The notes: a model not told the origin generated them from the sequence alone. 64,000 nt of DNA from Streptomyces sp. Z26 (GCF_003665095.1 NZ_RCHV01000002.1:3718001-3782000); one strand, 5' to 3'; counted from the stretch's first letter, positions 8,030 to 16,182 are shown. Translations and numbers: made by a program.

Positions 8030-9088
8030 TCAGCGCGCCACGTACACCACCCACACCGGGCCCCGCGCGAACGGCATCCGCCGCCCGTCCGGCAGCGTGA
8101 ACTCCGTACCGCCGCCCGCCTTCGCGCGCCGCCACCCCGCCTCGTACGCCGCCCCGTCGCGCAGCACCGTCGCCTTCCCGGAGCCGGTCGTCTCCACGTA
8201 CGGGGTGACGGCGCCCGCCACGTCGCGGTAGCGCGACTCCCGTACGGTCACCCGCTGGACGACGACCGTCGCGGCGCCGAGCCGTTCCCCGGACGCCGTA
8301 CGGGCCGGGGCGCCGTCCAGGGAGACCAGCCAACGGCCGCGCTCCGCCGACCAGTCGAAGCCGAAGCGCGCGGCCGGGTAGCGCACGGTGCGGCGCTCCT
8401 CCGGGGTGCCGCCCTTGGGCGCGGGCCCGAAGCGGTAGCCGACGTCGCGCGCGGCGCTCGCGCGGGGCGCGGCGGCCAGGGCCTTCGCCGGGCGCAGGTA
8501 GAGGTTGTGCGGGGCCGGGTGCGCGCCGGAGCGGAAGTACGCGCCGGGCGCGTCCGGGGGTGGCAGCGGGTACAGCGGCGCGCGCTCCAGCGCGTCCTGG
8601 AGCGCGGACCGTACGCCGGAGTACGCGAGCGCGGGGCGGCCGTACTGCCGCAGCAGCTCCAGGTCCGACTCGCGGGCGCTGCGTACGGGCCCCGCCTCCG
8701 CGGGCAGCTTCCCGGACCAGACGGCCAGCAGGCGGCTGAGGCCGCCCTCCACCGGCTCGGCGTGCACGACGTCGGCCGCCTCCAGGCCCGAGTGCGGGCG
8801 GGCGTCGCGCGCGTTGTCGATCTTCGCGGCGAGCACGGGCCGGTCGCGGGCGACCTCGTCGCCGGTGAGGGGCGAGCGGGCGGGGCCGGTGCTGGGGGCG
8901 CCGGTGGGGGTGCCGCCCCCGTCCGACGGGCCGTCGCAGGCGGCGGCCGGGGCGAGCAGCGCGGCGAGGGCCAGCGGGAGGGCGAGGGCGTCGCGCGTAC
9001 GGGGGCGGGCGCGGCGGCGCGTACGGGCGGGCGCGGGCGTACGGGGGCATGCGGGGTCCGGCGGCGTGCGTGCGGTGCGCGCGGCCAT
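8030..9088 (-). CDS. DUF3048 domain protein, exported (YerB-like)
   Basis: 352 residues. A basic N-terminus and hydrophobic segment ALALPLALAALLAPAAAC look like a lipoprotein or Sec signal, although the residue at -3 is Ala, so the lipobox is imperfect. Two DUF3048 halves follow: RPVLAAKIDNARDARPHSGL and ADVVHAEPVEGGLSRLLAVW, then GPVRSARESDLELLRQYGRP, and a C-terminal part ending TLPDGRRMPFARGPVWVVYV. The family is extracytoplasmic and its biochemical role is not established. The ATG at 9086-9088 is chosen because it leads straight into the signal peptide. The longer frame upstream lacks a conserved sequence. Confidence 0.82.
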   Translation of the reverse strand: MAARTARTPPDPACPRTPAPARTRRRARPRTRDALALPLALAALLAPAAACDGPSDGGGTPTGAPSTGPARSPLTGDEVARDRPVLAAKIDNARDARPHSGLEAADVVHAEPVEGGLSRLLAVWSGKLPAEAGPVRSARESDLELLRQYGRPALAYSGVRSALQDALERAPLYPLPPPDAPGAYFRSGAHPAPHNLYLRPAKALAAAPRASAARDVGYRFGPAPKGGTPEERRTVRYPAARFGFDWSAERGRWLVSLDGAPARTASGERLGAATVVVQRVTVRESRYRDVAGAVTPYVETTGSGKATVLRDGAAYEAGWRRAKAGGGTEFTLPDGRRMPFARGPVWVVYVAR

Positions 9089-9582
9089 CGTGGCCACCTC
9101 CCGGCGTCGGCTGCGTCCGCTCCCGTACCGGCGCGGTGCCGTGGGGACCGGCCGGTGCTGCGGACTGTCTCCATGCTGCGCCGCGCGGGCCTTTCCCACC
9201 CCTCGGGGGACGCGCGGCGACCGTGCCGCCGGGGGTGGCCGACGCGGTTTTCCGGGGGAGAACGGAAAGTCGGACGGAAAGGGAGGCGGGGGGCGCGGAT
9301 ATCGCGTCTCCCTTTCCGTGGCGGGCATTCGGCGGTGCCGCGAAGACGTTCCGCGGTCCGCTCGTCGCGGGTTCCGGCCCTACCGGTACGGTGGACTCCA
9401 CTTGTGCCCTGGTCATATGCACAAGCTTCTGACCGGCTGTGATGACCCCGCGACAGGGCGTCGTGCACATGCACATGCGTATGCATCGGCACGTGAACAA
9501 GGGTTATGATCCAGGCCAGTTGAAGGTGTCCCGCCTTTCACGAGGGGCATCTCTCGCCCTCAGCGCCACCCGGGAGACTCCA
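9089..9582. promoter_or_regulatory. intergenic control region upstream of DUF397 gene
   Basis: About 490 bp without a gene. It holds the DUF3048 promoter side and, nearer the DUF397 gene, two regulatory-looking elements. One is an inverted repeat CTTGTGC (9401-9407) / GCACAAG (9419-9425) with an 11-bp spacer. The other is the near-palindrome ATGCACATGCGT (9469-9480). Related copies of both (CTTGTGC at 10750-10756, ATGCACGTGCAT within 10797-10810) occur upstream of the XRE gene. TTATGATCC at about 9503-9511 may be a -10 region. Confidence 0.4.
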
Positions 9583-9822
9583 GTGCCTCACGCGTACAAC
9601 GGCATGGCCGCCAGGGACCTCCAGGGGGTCCGGTGGCAGAAGAGTCGGCACAGCAATTCGCAGGGCACGTGCGTGGAGTTCGCCAAGCTGCCCGGGGGCG
9701 ACGTGGCGGTGCGGAACTCGCGTCATCCCGAGGGGCCGGCGCTCGTCTACACGATCGCGGAGGTCGAGGCGATGCTCCTCGGCGTCAAGGACGGCGAGTT
9801 CGACCACCTGGTGCAGAGCTGA
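9583..9822 (+). CDS. DUF397 domain protein (BldB/WhiJ-associated type)
   Basis: 79 residues in the GTG-start version. A single DUF397 domain: LQGVRWQKSRHSNSQGTCVE (the WxKSxxSxxxxxCVEV signature), then GGDVAVRNSRHPEGPALVYT and a C-terminal FDHLV. The GTG at 9583 follows CGGGAG, the usual length of the family fits it, and Met at 9604 is an alternative; the longer frame from 9439 would run through the putative operator. DUF397 proteins are typically paired with XRE-DUF5753 regulators in Streptomyces (WhiJ/AbaA-like sets) and behave as partner or antagonist of the DNA-binding protein. Here the partners lie 0.2-1 kb downstream. Confidence 0.85.
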   Translation: MPHAYNGMAARDLQGVRWQKSRHSNSQGTCVEFAKLPGGDVAVRNSRHPEGPALVYTIAEVEAMLLGVKDGEFDHLVQS

Positions 9823-9984
9823 CGCGCGGCGGCCGTCCTGCTCGGCCTGTTCGTCCTGCCCGGCGTGTTCGACGGGCGAAGTCGGCGCCGGGGAGCGGCA
9901 GTCGGCGTACGGGCAGCCCGAAGCGGCCGTACGGGCGCGGGTGCGCGTACGGCGCGGGGTGCGGCGGCGCGGGCGCCGCGCGGG

Positions 9985-10623
9985 TTACGCGGCGGTCGGC
10001 CGGAGCCGGAACATCGCCCAGACGACCTTCCCGGAGAGCGAACCGGTGAGCCTGTGCCAACCCCAGTAGTCGCTGAAGGAGTCCACGAGCCAGAGCCCGC
10101 GGCCCGACTCGGCGGCGCAGTCGGCGAATCCGAGCAGTTCGTCGAACTCCTCGTTCCGGGCGACCGCGCGCGGCGCGTGGGCGCTGGGGTCGCGTACGGC
10201 GCAGACCAGCCGGGACGACCAACGCATCAGGTGCAGCCGTACGGGCGGGTCCCCCGCAACGCCCGTACGGGGCGCGGCGGTTGTCCCCGCCCCGGTGCCG
10301 GTGCCGGGACGGGCGGCCACCGCGGCGGAGCCGAGCGCCGCGCCGGCGCCCAGGGTGGCACCCGCGCCGGGCGCGGGGGGTGCCGACGGCACACCGTGCC
10401 GCAGCGCGTTGGTCACCAGCTCGGAGACGACCACGGCCACGCCGTCGAACTCCTGCTGGAGTTCCCACCGTTGGAGGGTCTTGTGGGTGAACGTCCGCGC
10501 GTTCTTCACCGCTTCGAAGCGTGCGGGCAGCGCGCACGAGGCAGAACCGGAGAGTGCCGCCGTGTCGAGCGCGGGGAGTCCATGCCATAACGGCTCGAGC
10601 ACGGTTGGTCCATCGGTCCCCAT
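9985..10623 (-). CDS. ATP-binding protein (RsbW/SpoIIAB-like HATPase)
   Basis: 212 residues. The GHKL ATPase fold begins around residue 30 (ALPARFEAVKNARTFTHKTL). The N-box is VVVSELVTNALRHG, with Glu and Asn. A Gly/Ala/Thr-rich insert of about 45 residues follows. The later ATP-lid part is VCAVRDPSAHAP, then AAESGRGLWLVDSFSDYWGW, with the GRGL motif, ending GKVVWAMFRL. This is the common Streptomyces small ATPase related to anti-sigma kinases, often found with XRE/DUF397 pairs. It is divergent from the XRE gene across a 279-bp control region. The long low-complexity insert is unusual. Target unknown. Confidence 0.85.
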   Translation of the reverse strand: MGTDGPTVLEPLWHGLPALDTAALSGSASCALPARFEAVKNARTFTHKTLQRWELQQEFDGVAVVVSELVTNALRHGVPSAPPAPGAGATLGAGAALGSAAVAARPGTGTGAGTTAAPRTGVAGDPPVRLHLMRWSSRLVCAVRDPSAHAPRAVARNEEFDELLGFADCAAESGRGLWLVDSFSDYWGWHRLTGSLSGKVVWAMFRLRPTAA

Positions 10624-10796
10624 GACGAGCCACTCCCAGAGCTTCTGCCGGTGACGATCCCTACGGAATCCGGTCCTCGGTGCTCCCCCGTGGAGCGCTC
10701 AAGACCCACAAACTTCGTAAAGTCTTCAACTTCCCTAGCACCGCGTGTACTTGTGCGATCCCATGGTTCACAAACGCCACGGCGGATGCAAGGGCA

Positions 10797-10810
10797 GATG
10801 CACGTGCATC
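10797..10810. promoter_or_regulatory. palindromic candidate operator upstream of XRE gene
   Basis: GATGCACGTGCATC is a perfect 14-bp palindrome between the divergent ATPase and XRE genes. A 10/12 match (ATGCACATGCGT, 9469-9480) lies upstream of the DUF397 gene. A second palindrome, CCCCTA-G-TAGGGG (10874-10886), lies just before the XRE ribosome-binding site. The shared element suggests one regulator, most simply the XRE protein itself. Confidence 0.45.
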
Positions 10811-10902
10811 AGGGACTTTCCCTCATGTGTAATCACACGGGCACGCAACGAAGCCCGGAGATGGCAGACTGCCCCCCTAGTAGGGGTGGAGGGTTAATCG
10901 AA

Positions 10903-11808
10903 ATGAACACGAGACCGGCAAGCAGTGAGAGTTGCGGAGTGAACGGGACGAGTGGTTCCAGCGGTTCGATGGTTCGCCGCATCCTGCTCGGCTCCCAGCT
11001 GCGACGGCTCCGCGAGTCCCGCGGGGTGACCCGCGAGGCGGCCGGTTACTCGATCCGCGCCTCCGAGTCCAAGATCAGCCGGATGGAGCTGGGCAGGGTG
11101 AGTTTCAAGGCGCGCGATGTCGAGGACCTGCTCACCCTCTACGGGGTCACCGACGACGCCGAGCGCGAGCCCCTGCTCGGCCTCGCCCGCGAATCGAACA
11201 AGGCGGGCTGGTGGCACAGTTACAGCGACGTCCTCCCCGGCTGGTTCCAGACGTACGTCGGCCTCGAAGGCTCCGCCTCCCACATCCACACCTACGAAGT
11301 GCAGTTCATCCACGGCCTGTTGCAGACCGAGGACTACGCGCACGCCGTCGTCGCCAGCGGCCACCGGACCGGCCTGCCGGACGAGGAGATCGACCGCCGG
11401 GTCGCCCTCCGGCTGGAGCGGCAGAAGCTGCTCCTCGACGGGAGCGGCTCCCAGTTCCTCTGCGTGCTCGACGAGGCCGCGCTGCGCCGCCCGTTCGGCA
11501 GCCGCGCCGTGATGGACGCGCAGCTCGTCCACCTCGCGGAGGTCTCCGAACGCCCCAACGTCACCCTCCAGGTCGTCCCCTTCGAGCTGGGCGGCCACGC
11601 CGCCGAGAGCGGCGCCTTCACCCTGCTCCGCTTCCCCGAGCCCGACCTGTCCGACGTGATCTACCTGGAGCAGCTGACCAGCGCGCTCTACGTGGACAAG
11701 CGCGAGGAGGTCCAGCGCTACGACGAAGTCCTGTCCCGGCTCGTGGAGTTCAGCTACTCGCCCGCCCGCACCCGTGACCACCTCCAGAAGCTCCGCCAAC
11801 TCCCCTGA
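10903..11808 (+). CDS. XRE-family regulator with DUF5753 (WhiJ/Scr1-like)
   Basis: 301 residues. Residues about 25-80 form a Cro/CI helix-turn-helix: LGSQLRRLRESRGVTREAAG, then SIRASESKISRMELGRVSFK. DUF5753 follows (about 115-295): WFQTYVGLEGSASHIHTYEV, IHGLLQTEDYAHAVV, then NVTLQVVPFELGGHAAESGAF. Many of these act with a DUF397 protein in developmental or antibiotic control, and they are also annotated as antitoxin-like regulators. The ATG at 10903 follows GGAGGG at good spacing; the frame is open further upstream but would include the palindromes. Likely autoregulated through the flanking repeats. Confidence 0.9.
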   Translation: MNTRPASSESCGVNGTSGSSGSMVRRILLGSQLRRLRESRGVTREAAGYSIRASESKISRMELGRVSFKARDVEDLLTLYGVTDDAEREPLLGLARESNKAGWWHSYSDVLPGWFQTYVGLEGSASHIHTYEVQFIHGLLQTEDYAHAVVASGHRTGLPDEEIDRRVALRLERQKLLLDGSGSQFLCVLDEAALRRPFGSRAVMDAQLVHLAEVSERPNVTLQVVPFELGGHAAESGAFTLLRFPEPDLSDVIYLEQLTSALYVDKREEVQRYDEVLSRLVEFSYSPARTRDHLQKLRQLP

Positions 11809-12071
11809 CGCGTACGTGGGATGACGTGCCCTCACCCCGGCACCCGGGCCCTCCCGACCCCCTCCTGAACGAGGCCGGGGCGGCTGAACGGCGATCAGCG
11901 CTGGAGGCGTTCACCGCCACGCGGTGGATCCCCATCCGGCACGGACGGACGCTCCTCCCGTTCTGAACGGACGCCCTCCGGAAGGGCATCGAGGACCGGA
12001 ACTGACCGCAACACCCCCTAGCTTGGGTGTCACCGAAGGCCCCGCGCGGGCCCGACGAGAGGTGACGAACG

Positions 12072-12626
12072 ATGCCCACGGTCCTGGCCGCCGAACAGCC
12101 CGGTGACGAGCGCGGCGCGCTGCTCACGTTCCTGGAGGGGCAGCGCGGCAACCTGCGGCGCACCCTGCACGGACTCACCGCCGCGCAGGCGTCGAGCACG
12201 CCGAGCGCGAGCGCCCTGTGCCTGATCGGGCTGGCCAAGCACGTCGCGGAGGTCGAACAGGGCTGGGTCCGCGACGCGTCCGGTGTCCCCCGGGCCGTAC
12301 GGCGGGACCGGAGCAACTGGTCCGGCTGCTTCGAGCTGGAGGGGGAGGAGACCGTCGAGAGCGTCCTCGCGTACTGGGACGAGGTGGCGGCGGAGACCGA
12401 GGCGGCCGTACGGGCGCTGCCGTCCCTCGACGACACGTTCACGCTGCCCGAGGCGCCCTGGTTCCCGAAGGAGCCCCGCTCCTGGCGCTGGATGCTGCTC
12501 CACCTGATCAGCGAGGTCGCCCGGCACGCCGGGCACGCGGACATCGTCCGGGAGACGCTCGACGGGAAGACGGCGTTCGAGCTGGTCCGGGAGTCGGAGG
12601 CGGCGGCCCTCCCCGAGGGCGTCTGA
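12072..12626 (+). CDS. DinB/DUF664 family protein
   Basis: 184 residues, a four-helix DinB-like protein. FLEGQRGNLRRTLHGLTAAQ is the typical first helix; the metal-ligand His residues are in GLAKHVAEVEQGW and in MLLHLISEVARHAGHADIVR, the DUF664 signature with the His-x3-His pair. The superfamily includes mycothiol-dependent isomerases and S-transferases of actinobacteria. The substrate cannot be assigned. The ATG follows GAGAGGTGACG. It sits as a single gene about 130 bp ahead of the padR gene, in the same direction. Confidence 0.85.
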   Translation: MPTVLAAEQPGDERGALLTFLEGQRGNLRRTLHGLTAAQASSTPSASALCLIGLAKHVAEVEQGWVRDASGVPRAVRRDRSNWSGCFELEGEETVESVLAYWDEVAAETEAAVRALPSLDDTFTLPEAPWFPKEPRSWRWMLLHLISEVARHAGHADIVRETLDGKTAFELVRESEAAALPEGV

Positions 12627-12757
12627 CGGCCGTGCCCCGTGGCGGCCGCGACCCGTGGCGGTCGCGGCCGGGAGGGGAGTCGCCGGACGGGCCCTCTAGG
12701 CTGGCGGCCGTACGGGCGCGGTGGTTCGCGCCCGCGGGAGAGGGTGACGGGCAGACG

Positions 12758-13369
12758 ATGTCAGCGATCCGGCTGCTGGTGCTGGGGGCGGTGCGCCAGC
12801 ACGGGCGGGCGCACGGCTACCAGATCCGCAACGACCTGGAGTTCTGGGGCGCCCACGAGTGGTCCAACGCCAAGCCCGGGTCGGTGTACCACGCGCTCAA
12901 GCAGATGGCCAAGGAGGGCCTGCTGCGCGCCCACGACGTCGCGCCGAGCACGGTGGGCGGCCCGCCGCGTACGGAGTACGAGCTGACACCGGACGGCGAC
13001 ACCGCCTTCCTGGAGCTGCTGCGGGCCGCGCTCACCACCATCGAGCAGAAGCCGGACATGCTCACGTCGGCCGTGGGCTTCGTGGTGGACCTGCCACGTG
13101 AGGAGGCCGTCGCGCTGCTGCGGCAGCGGGTGACGGCGCTGGAGGAGTGGCGCGACGAGGTCACGCGCCACTGGACGCCGCACGGCGCCCCGGAGGAGCT
13201 GGGGCACATCGGCGAGATCATGCGCCTCTGGGTCTACACGGCGGAGAGCGGTGCCGCCTGGGCGCGCGGTCTGATCGAGCGGCTGGAGAACGGCGCGTAC
13301 GTGATGGCGGGGGAGGGCGGCCGTCGGCGGGACGTGCTGCCGCCGGGCGCGGAGAACCCGTTCAAGTAA
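12758..13369 (+). CDS. PadR family transcriptional regulator
   Basis: 203 residues. The N-terminal PadR winged helix covers residues 1-90: IRLLVLGAVRQHGRAHGYQI, then EWSNAKPGSVYHALKQMAKE with the recognition helix, then RTEYELTPDGDTAFLELL. The C-terminal Vir_C-like domain covers about 95-185, with TALEEWRDEV. PadR proteins repress detoxification or efflux genes and release DNA on binding the inducer. The gene sits 86 bp upstream of the DrrA-like ATPase, and the gap holds two copies of a TCAAxxTTGA operator overlapping a promoter, so it very probably controls the exporter. The start at 12758 follows AGAGGGTGACGG. Confidence 0.9.
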   Translation: MSAIRLLVLGAVRQHGRAHGYQIRNDLEFWGAHEWSNAKPGSVYHALKQMAKEGLLRAHDVAPSTVGGPPRTEYELTPDGDTAFLELLRAALTTIEQKPDMLTSAVGFVVDLPREEAVALLRQRVTALEEWRDEVTRHWTPHGAPEELGHIGEIMRLWVYTAESGAAWARGLIERLENGAYVMAGEGGRRRDVLPPGAENPFK

Positions 13370-13373
13370 CCGG

Positions 13374-13389
13374 TAATCAACTTTGACTA
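13374..13389. promoter_or_regulatory. PadR-like operator copy 1 overlapping the -35 box
   Basis: TAATCAA-CT-TTGACTA: 7-bp arms with one mismatch. Its right arm contains the TTGACT -35 hexamer of the exporter promoter, so a bound repressor would block RNA polymerase. Compare the perfect copy at 13421-13438. Confidence 0.65.
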
Positions 13390-13411
13390 GCTGGGGTGCG
13401 AGGTGTACCTT
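13383..13411 (+). promoter_or_regulatory. sigma-70-type promoter of the ABC exporter pair
   Basis: TTGACT (13383-13388), a 17-bp spacer, then TACCTT (13406-13411). The predicted start of transcription (about 13418) falls just before the second operator. It lies between padR and the ATPase gene, so the exporter has its own promoter. Confidence 0.65.
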
Positions 13412-13420
13412 CGCGTGCCA

Positions 13421-13438
13421 GTAGTCAAGTTTGACTAC
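13421..13438. promoter_or_regulatory. PadR-like operator copy 2 (perfect palindrome)
   Basis: GTAGTCAA-GT-TTGACTAC is a perfect 8-bp inverted repeat at the predicted transcription start, 17 bp before the GTG start of the ATPase gene. It shares the TCAA-N2-TTGA core with copy 1, 47 bp upstream. Confidence 0.7.
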
Positions 13439-13455
13439 GACGGGAGGAGAAGACC

Positions 13456-14511
13456 GTGACGCACGCTGACCACGCGATCGTCGTCGAGGACCTGAGGAAG
13501 GAGTACGGCACCACCCCCGCGCTCGACGGGCTGCGCCTGACCGTCCCGCGCGCCACCGTGCAGGGCGTCCTGGGGCCCAACGGCGCGGGCAAGACCACGC
13601 TCGTCCGCGTCCTCGCCACGCTGCTGCGCCCCGGCGGCGGCCGGGCGGAGGTCGCCGGGCTGGACGTGGTGCGGGACGCCGACGCCGTACGGGCCCGCAT
13701 CGGCCTGCTCGGCCAACACGCGGCGGTGGACGAGGAGTTGAGCGGGCGGCAGAACCTGGAGCTGTTCGGCAGGCTGTACCACCTGGGCGGGCGCCGCGCG
13801 GCCTCCCGCGCGGGCGAGCTGCTGGAGCGCTTCGGACTGGCCGACACGGGCCGCAAGCCCGTCACGGCGTACAGCGGCGGCATGCGCCGCAGGCTCGACC
13901 TGGCCGCCAGCCTGATCATGGAACCCGAGGTCCTCTTCCTCGACGAGCCCACCACCGGCCTGGACCCGCGCGGCCGTACGGAGGTGTGGGAGGCCGTACG
14001 GGGCCTGGTCGGCGGCGGTACGACGGTGCTGCTCACCACCCAGTACCTGGAGGAGGCCGACCAGCTCGCGGACGCGGTCGCCGTCGTCGACCACGGCCGC
14101 GTCGTCGCGGAGGGCACGCCCGACCAGCTGAAGGCGGGCCTGGGCGCCGACCGTGTCGACGTCGTCGTACGCGACCCGGCGCGGCTCGCGGAGGCGGCGG
14201 CGGCCGTCGGCGGAGCGGCGGGCGCGGGCACGGCGGCTAGGGCGGGAACGGGCACGGCGGCGGACCCGGGCGGCGTGACCGTGGACCGGGACCGGCGCCT
14301 GGTCAGCGCGCCCGTACGGGACCGGATGGCGGCGCTCACCGCGACCGTACGCGCGCTGGACGCCGCCGGGATACGGGCCGAGGACATCGCCCTGCGGCGG
14401 CCCACCCTGGACGAGGTCTTCCTGCACCTCACCGGCGACGCCACCAGAAACGCGCGCACGACCGACACCACCGGCATGCCGGAAGCGACGACCGATGGGG
14501 CCGCCGTATGA
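13456..14511 (+). CDS. ABC transporter ATP-binding protein, DrrA type
   Basis: 351 residues. Walker A is GPNGAGKTTLVRVLATLL (near residue 38), Q-loop IGLLGQHAAVDEELSGRQN, signature TAYSGGMRRRLDLAASLI, Walker B PEVLFLDEPTTGLDPRGR and the DrrA-type switch TTQYLEEADQLAD. The C-terminal 110 residues carry the daunorubicin-resistance tail (RRPTLDEVFLHLTG). Such proteins energise export of drugs or polyketides with a DrrB permease. The GTG at 13456 follows GGGAGGAGAAGACC. The stop overlaps the permease ATG by 4 nt, so translation is coupled. A Gly/Ala/Thr-rich insert sits around residues 255-275. Expected to be repressed by the upstream PadR. Confidence 0.93.
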   Translation: MTHADHAIVVEDLRKEYGTTPALDGLRLTVPRATVQGVLGPNGAGKTTLVRVLATLLRPGGGRAEVAGLDVVRDADAVRARIGLLGQHAAVDEELSGRQNLELFGRLYHLGGRRAASRAGELLERFGLADTGRKPVTAYSGGMRRRLDLAASLIMEPEVLFLDEPTTGLDPRGRTEVWEAVRGLVGGGTTVLLTTQYLEEADQLADAVAVVDHGRVVAEGTPDQLKAGLGADRVDVVVRDPARLAEAAAAVGGAAGAGTAARAGTGTAADPGGVTVDRDRRLVSAPVRDRMAALTATVRALDAAGIRAEDIALRRPTLDEVFLHLTGDATRNARTTDTTGMPEATTDGAAV

Positions 14512-15302
14512 CCACCCACGTGCTGAACGGCCACGTGCTGACCGACTCCTGGACCATGACCCGACGCGGGCTGACGCACTGGGCACGGCACCCGGTCCGG
14601 GTCGTGGTCGGGCTGGCCTTCCCGGTGATGATGCTGGTGATGTTCGCGTACTTCCTCGGCGGCGGCATGGACGTCCCCGACTACCGCGAGTATTTGGTGC
14701 CGGGCATCCTCACGCTGACCATGGCCTTCGGCCTGGAGGGCACGATGGTGGCCCTCACCCAGGACCTCAACAAGGGCGTCATCGACCGTTTCCGCTCCAT
14801 GCCCATGGCGCCGTCGGCGGTCCTCGTCGGCCGCAGCCTGGTCGACATGCTGGAGTCCGTGCTCAGCGTGCTGGTGCTGCTCGTCGTCGGGCTGGCCATC
14901 GGCTGGCGCTGGCACGGCGGAGCCGGGGAGGCGCTGGCGGCGGTGGGGCTGCTGCTCCTGCTGCGCTTCGCGCTGCTCTGGGTCGGGATCTACCTCGGCA
15001 TGGTCGCGGGCAAGCCGGAGCTGGTGCAGGCGGTGCAGATCCTGGTCTGGCCGGTCGCCTTCCTCTCCAACGCCTTCACCTCGCCCGACACCATGCCCGG
15101 CTGGCTCGGCACGGTCGCGGAGTGGAACCCGATGTCCGCGACGGCGGCGGCGGTACGGGAGCTGTTCGCCAACCCGTCCTGGAGCGGCGGCGGTTCGTGG
15201 GTCACCGAGCACGCGGTGCTGATGGCGACGGTGTGGCCGGTGGCGCTGCTGGCGGTCTTCTTCCCGCTGGCCGTACGCCGCTACCGCGCGCTGGGGGCGT
15301 AG
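14508..15302 (+). CDS. ABC-2 type permease, DrrB type
   Basis: 264 residues with about six membrane helices, including VVVGLAFPVMMLVMFAYFLG, YLVPGILTLTMAFGLEGTMV, VLSVLVLLVVGLAIGW and LLLLLRFALLWVGIYLGMVA. Between them are the conserved DLNKGVIDRFRSMPMAPSAV loop and the NAFTSPDTMPGWLGTVAEWN region typical of DrrB. It forms the membrane channel for the ATPase encoded just upstream. The ATG lies inside the ATPase stop codon context (ATGA overlap). The substrate is unknown; lipophilic drugs or secondary metabolites are usual. It is about 17 kb from the PKS locus, so a link to that product is not implied. Confidence 0.92.
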   Translation: MTTHVLNGHVLTDSWTMTRRGLTHWARHPVRVVVGLAFPVMMLVMFAYFLGGGMDVPDYREYLVPGILTLTMAFGLEGTMVALTQDLNKGVIDRFRSMPMAPSAVLVGRSLVDMLESVLSVLVLLVVGLAIGWRWHGGAGEALAAVGLLLLLRFALLWVGIYLGMVAGKPELVQAVQILVWPVAFLSNAFTSPDTMPGWLGTVAEWNPMSATAAAVRELFANPSWSGGGSWVTEHAVLMATVWPVALLAVFFPLAVRRYRALGA

Positions 15303-15347
15303 CGGCGGCGCCGTCGCGGGCCCGGGCGCGCGGGCCGGGAAACGGGC

Positions 15348-15369
15348 TTGCACCTCACGTAGCGTGAGG
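15348..15369 (+). promoter_or_regulatory. tipA-type promoter/operator
   Basis: TTGCAC (-35 hexamer, 15348-15353) runs into the inverted repeat CCTCACG-TAG-CGTGAGG (15353-15369). This is the arrangement of the autoregulated thiostrepton-inducible tipA promoter, where the MerR protein binds the repeat within a long spacer. The -10 (CACGGT, near 15373) is weak, as is usual for MerR-activated promoters. Confidence 0.75.
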
Positions 15370-15408
15370 ACCCACGGTGGGACACGTACGCGAGAGAAGG
15401 AGGCGGAC

Positions 15409-16176
15409 GTGGGCTACTCCGTCGGCCAGGTCGCCCGTCTCGCCGGGATCACGGTGCGCACGCTGCACCACTACGACGAGATCGGGCTGCTGGCACCCGG
15501 GGAGCGCACCCCCGCGGGGCACCGGCGCTACGGCGACGCCGACCTGGACCGGTTGCAGCAGATCCTCTTCTACCGGGAGCTGGGCTTCCCGCTGGAGGAG
15601 GTGACCGCGCTGCTCGACGACCCGTACGCGGACCCCGTCGAGCACCTGCGCCGCCAGCACCGGCTGCTGGAGGCGCGCATCGGGAAGCTGCGGGAGATGG
15701 CCGCCGCCGTCGAACACGCCATGGAGGCACGGAAGATGGGCATCAGGCTGACCCCGGAGGAGAAGTTCGAGGTGTTCGGGGACTTCGACCCCGACGACCA
15801 CGCGGAGGAGGTGGAACGGCGCTGGGGCGGCACCCCGGAGTACGCCGACGCGCAGCGCCGCGCCGCCTCGTACACGAAGGAGGACTGGCAGCGCATCCAG
15901 GACGAGCTGGACGACTGGAACCGCCGCGCGGTCGCGCTGCTGGACTCCGGCGCGGCGGCGGACTCGGCGGCGGCCGTGGAGCTGGCGGAGGAGCACCGGC
16001 AGCACATCCGCCGCCACCACTACGAGTGCTCGTACGAGGTCCACGCCTGCCTCGCGGACATGTACGTCGCGGACGAGCGCTTCCGCGCCCACTACGACGG
16101 GCAGCGCGAGGGGCTGGCGCGGTACGTGCACGACGCGATCAAGGCGAACGTGTCGCGGCGGTCCACGCCGTCGTGA
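15409..16176 (+). CDS. tipA: TipA-like MerR-family regulator
   Basis: 255 residues. The N-terminal MerR domain reads MGYSVGQVARLAGITVRTLH and YDEIGLLAPGERTPAGHRRY, followed by a dimerisation coiled coil. The C-terminal TipAS drug-recognition domain (about residues 110-255) begins IRLTPEEKFEVFGDFDPDDH and includes YTKEDWQRIQDELDDW and the helical CSYEVHACLADMYVADERF, where TipAS carries the Cys that binds thiopeptides. The GTG at 15409 follows AAGGAGG. TipA senses thiostrepton-like antibiotics and activates its own promoter; the matching operator is present upstream. In TipA a shorter form starts internally; MGIRLTPEEK is a plausible internal start here. Confidence 0.9.
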   Translation: MGYSVGQVARLAGITVRTLHHYDEIGLLAPGERTPAGHRRYGDADLDRLQQILFYRELGFPLEEVTALLDDPYADPVEHLRRQHRLLEARIGKLREMAAAVEHAMEARKMGIRLTPEEKFEVFGDFDPDDHAEEVERRWGGTPEYADAQRRAASYTKEDWQRIQDELDDWNRRAVALLDSGAAADSAAAVELAEEHRQHIRRHHYECSYEVHACLADMYVADERFRAHYDGQREGLARYVHDAIKANVSRRSTPS

Positions 16177-16182
16177 CCCGGC

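Noticed and set aside
5391..9500. Reverse frame of 1369 codons spanning the ABC exporter and DUF3048 genes
   Set aside because: It is a shadow frame of two well-supported genes, with low-complexity Arg/Gly/Pro content and no conserved motif.
13456..15302. DrrAB-like exporter as the resistance pump of the PKS product
   Set aside because: It is 17 kb away, separated by the housekeeping ppa-folE block, with its own PadR control; there is no evidence for a link.
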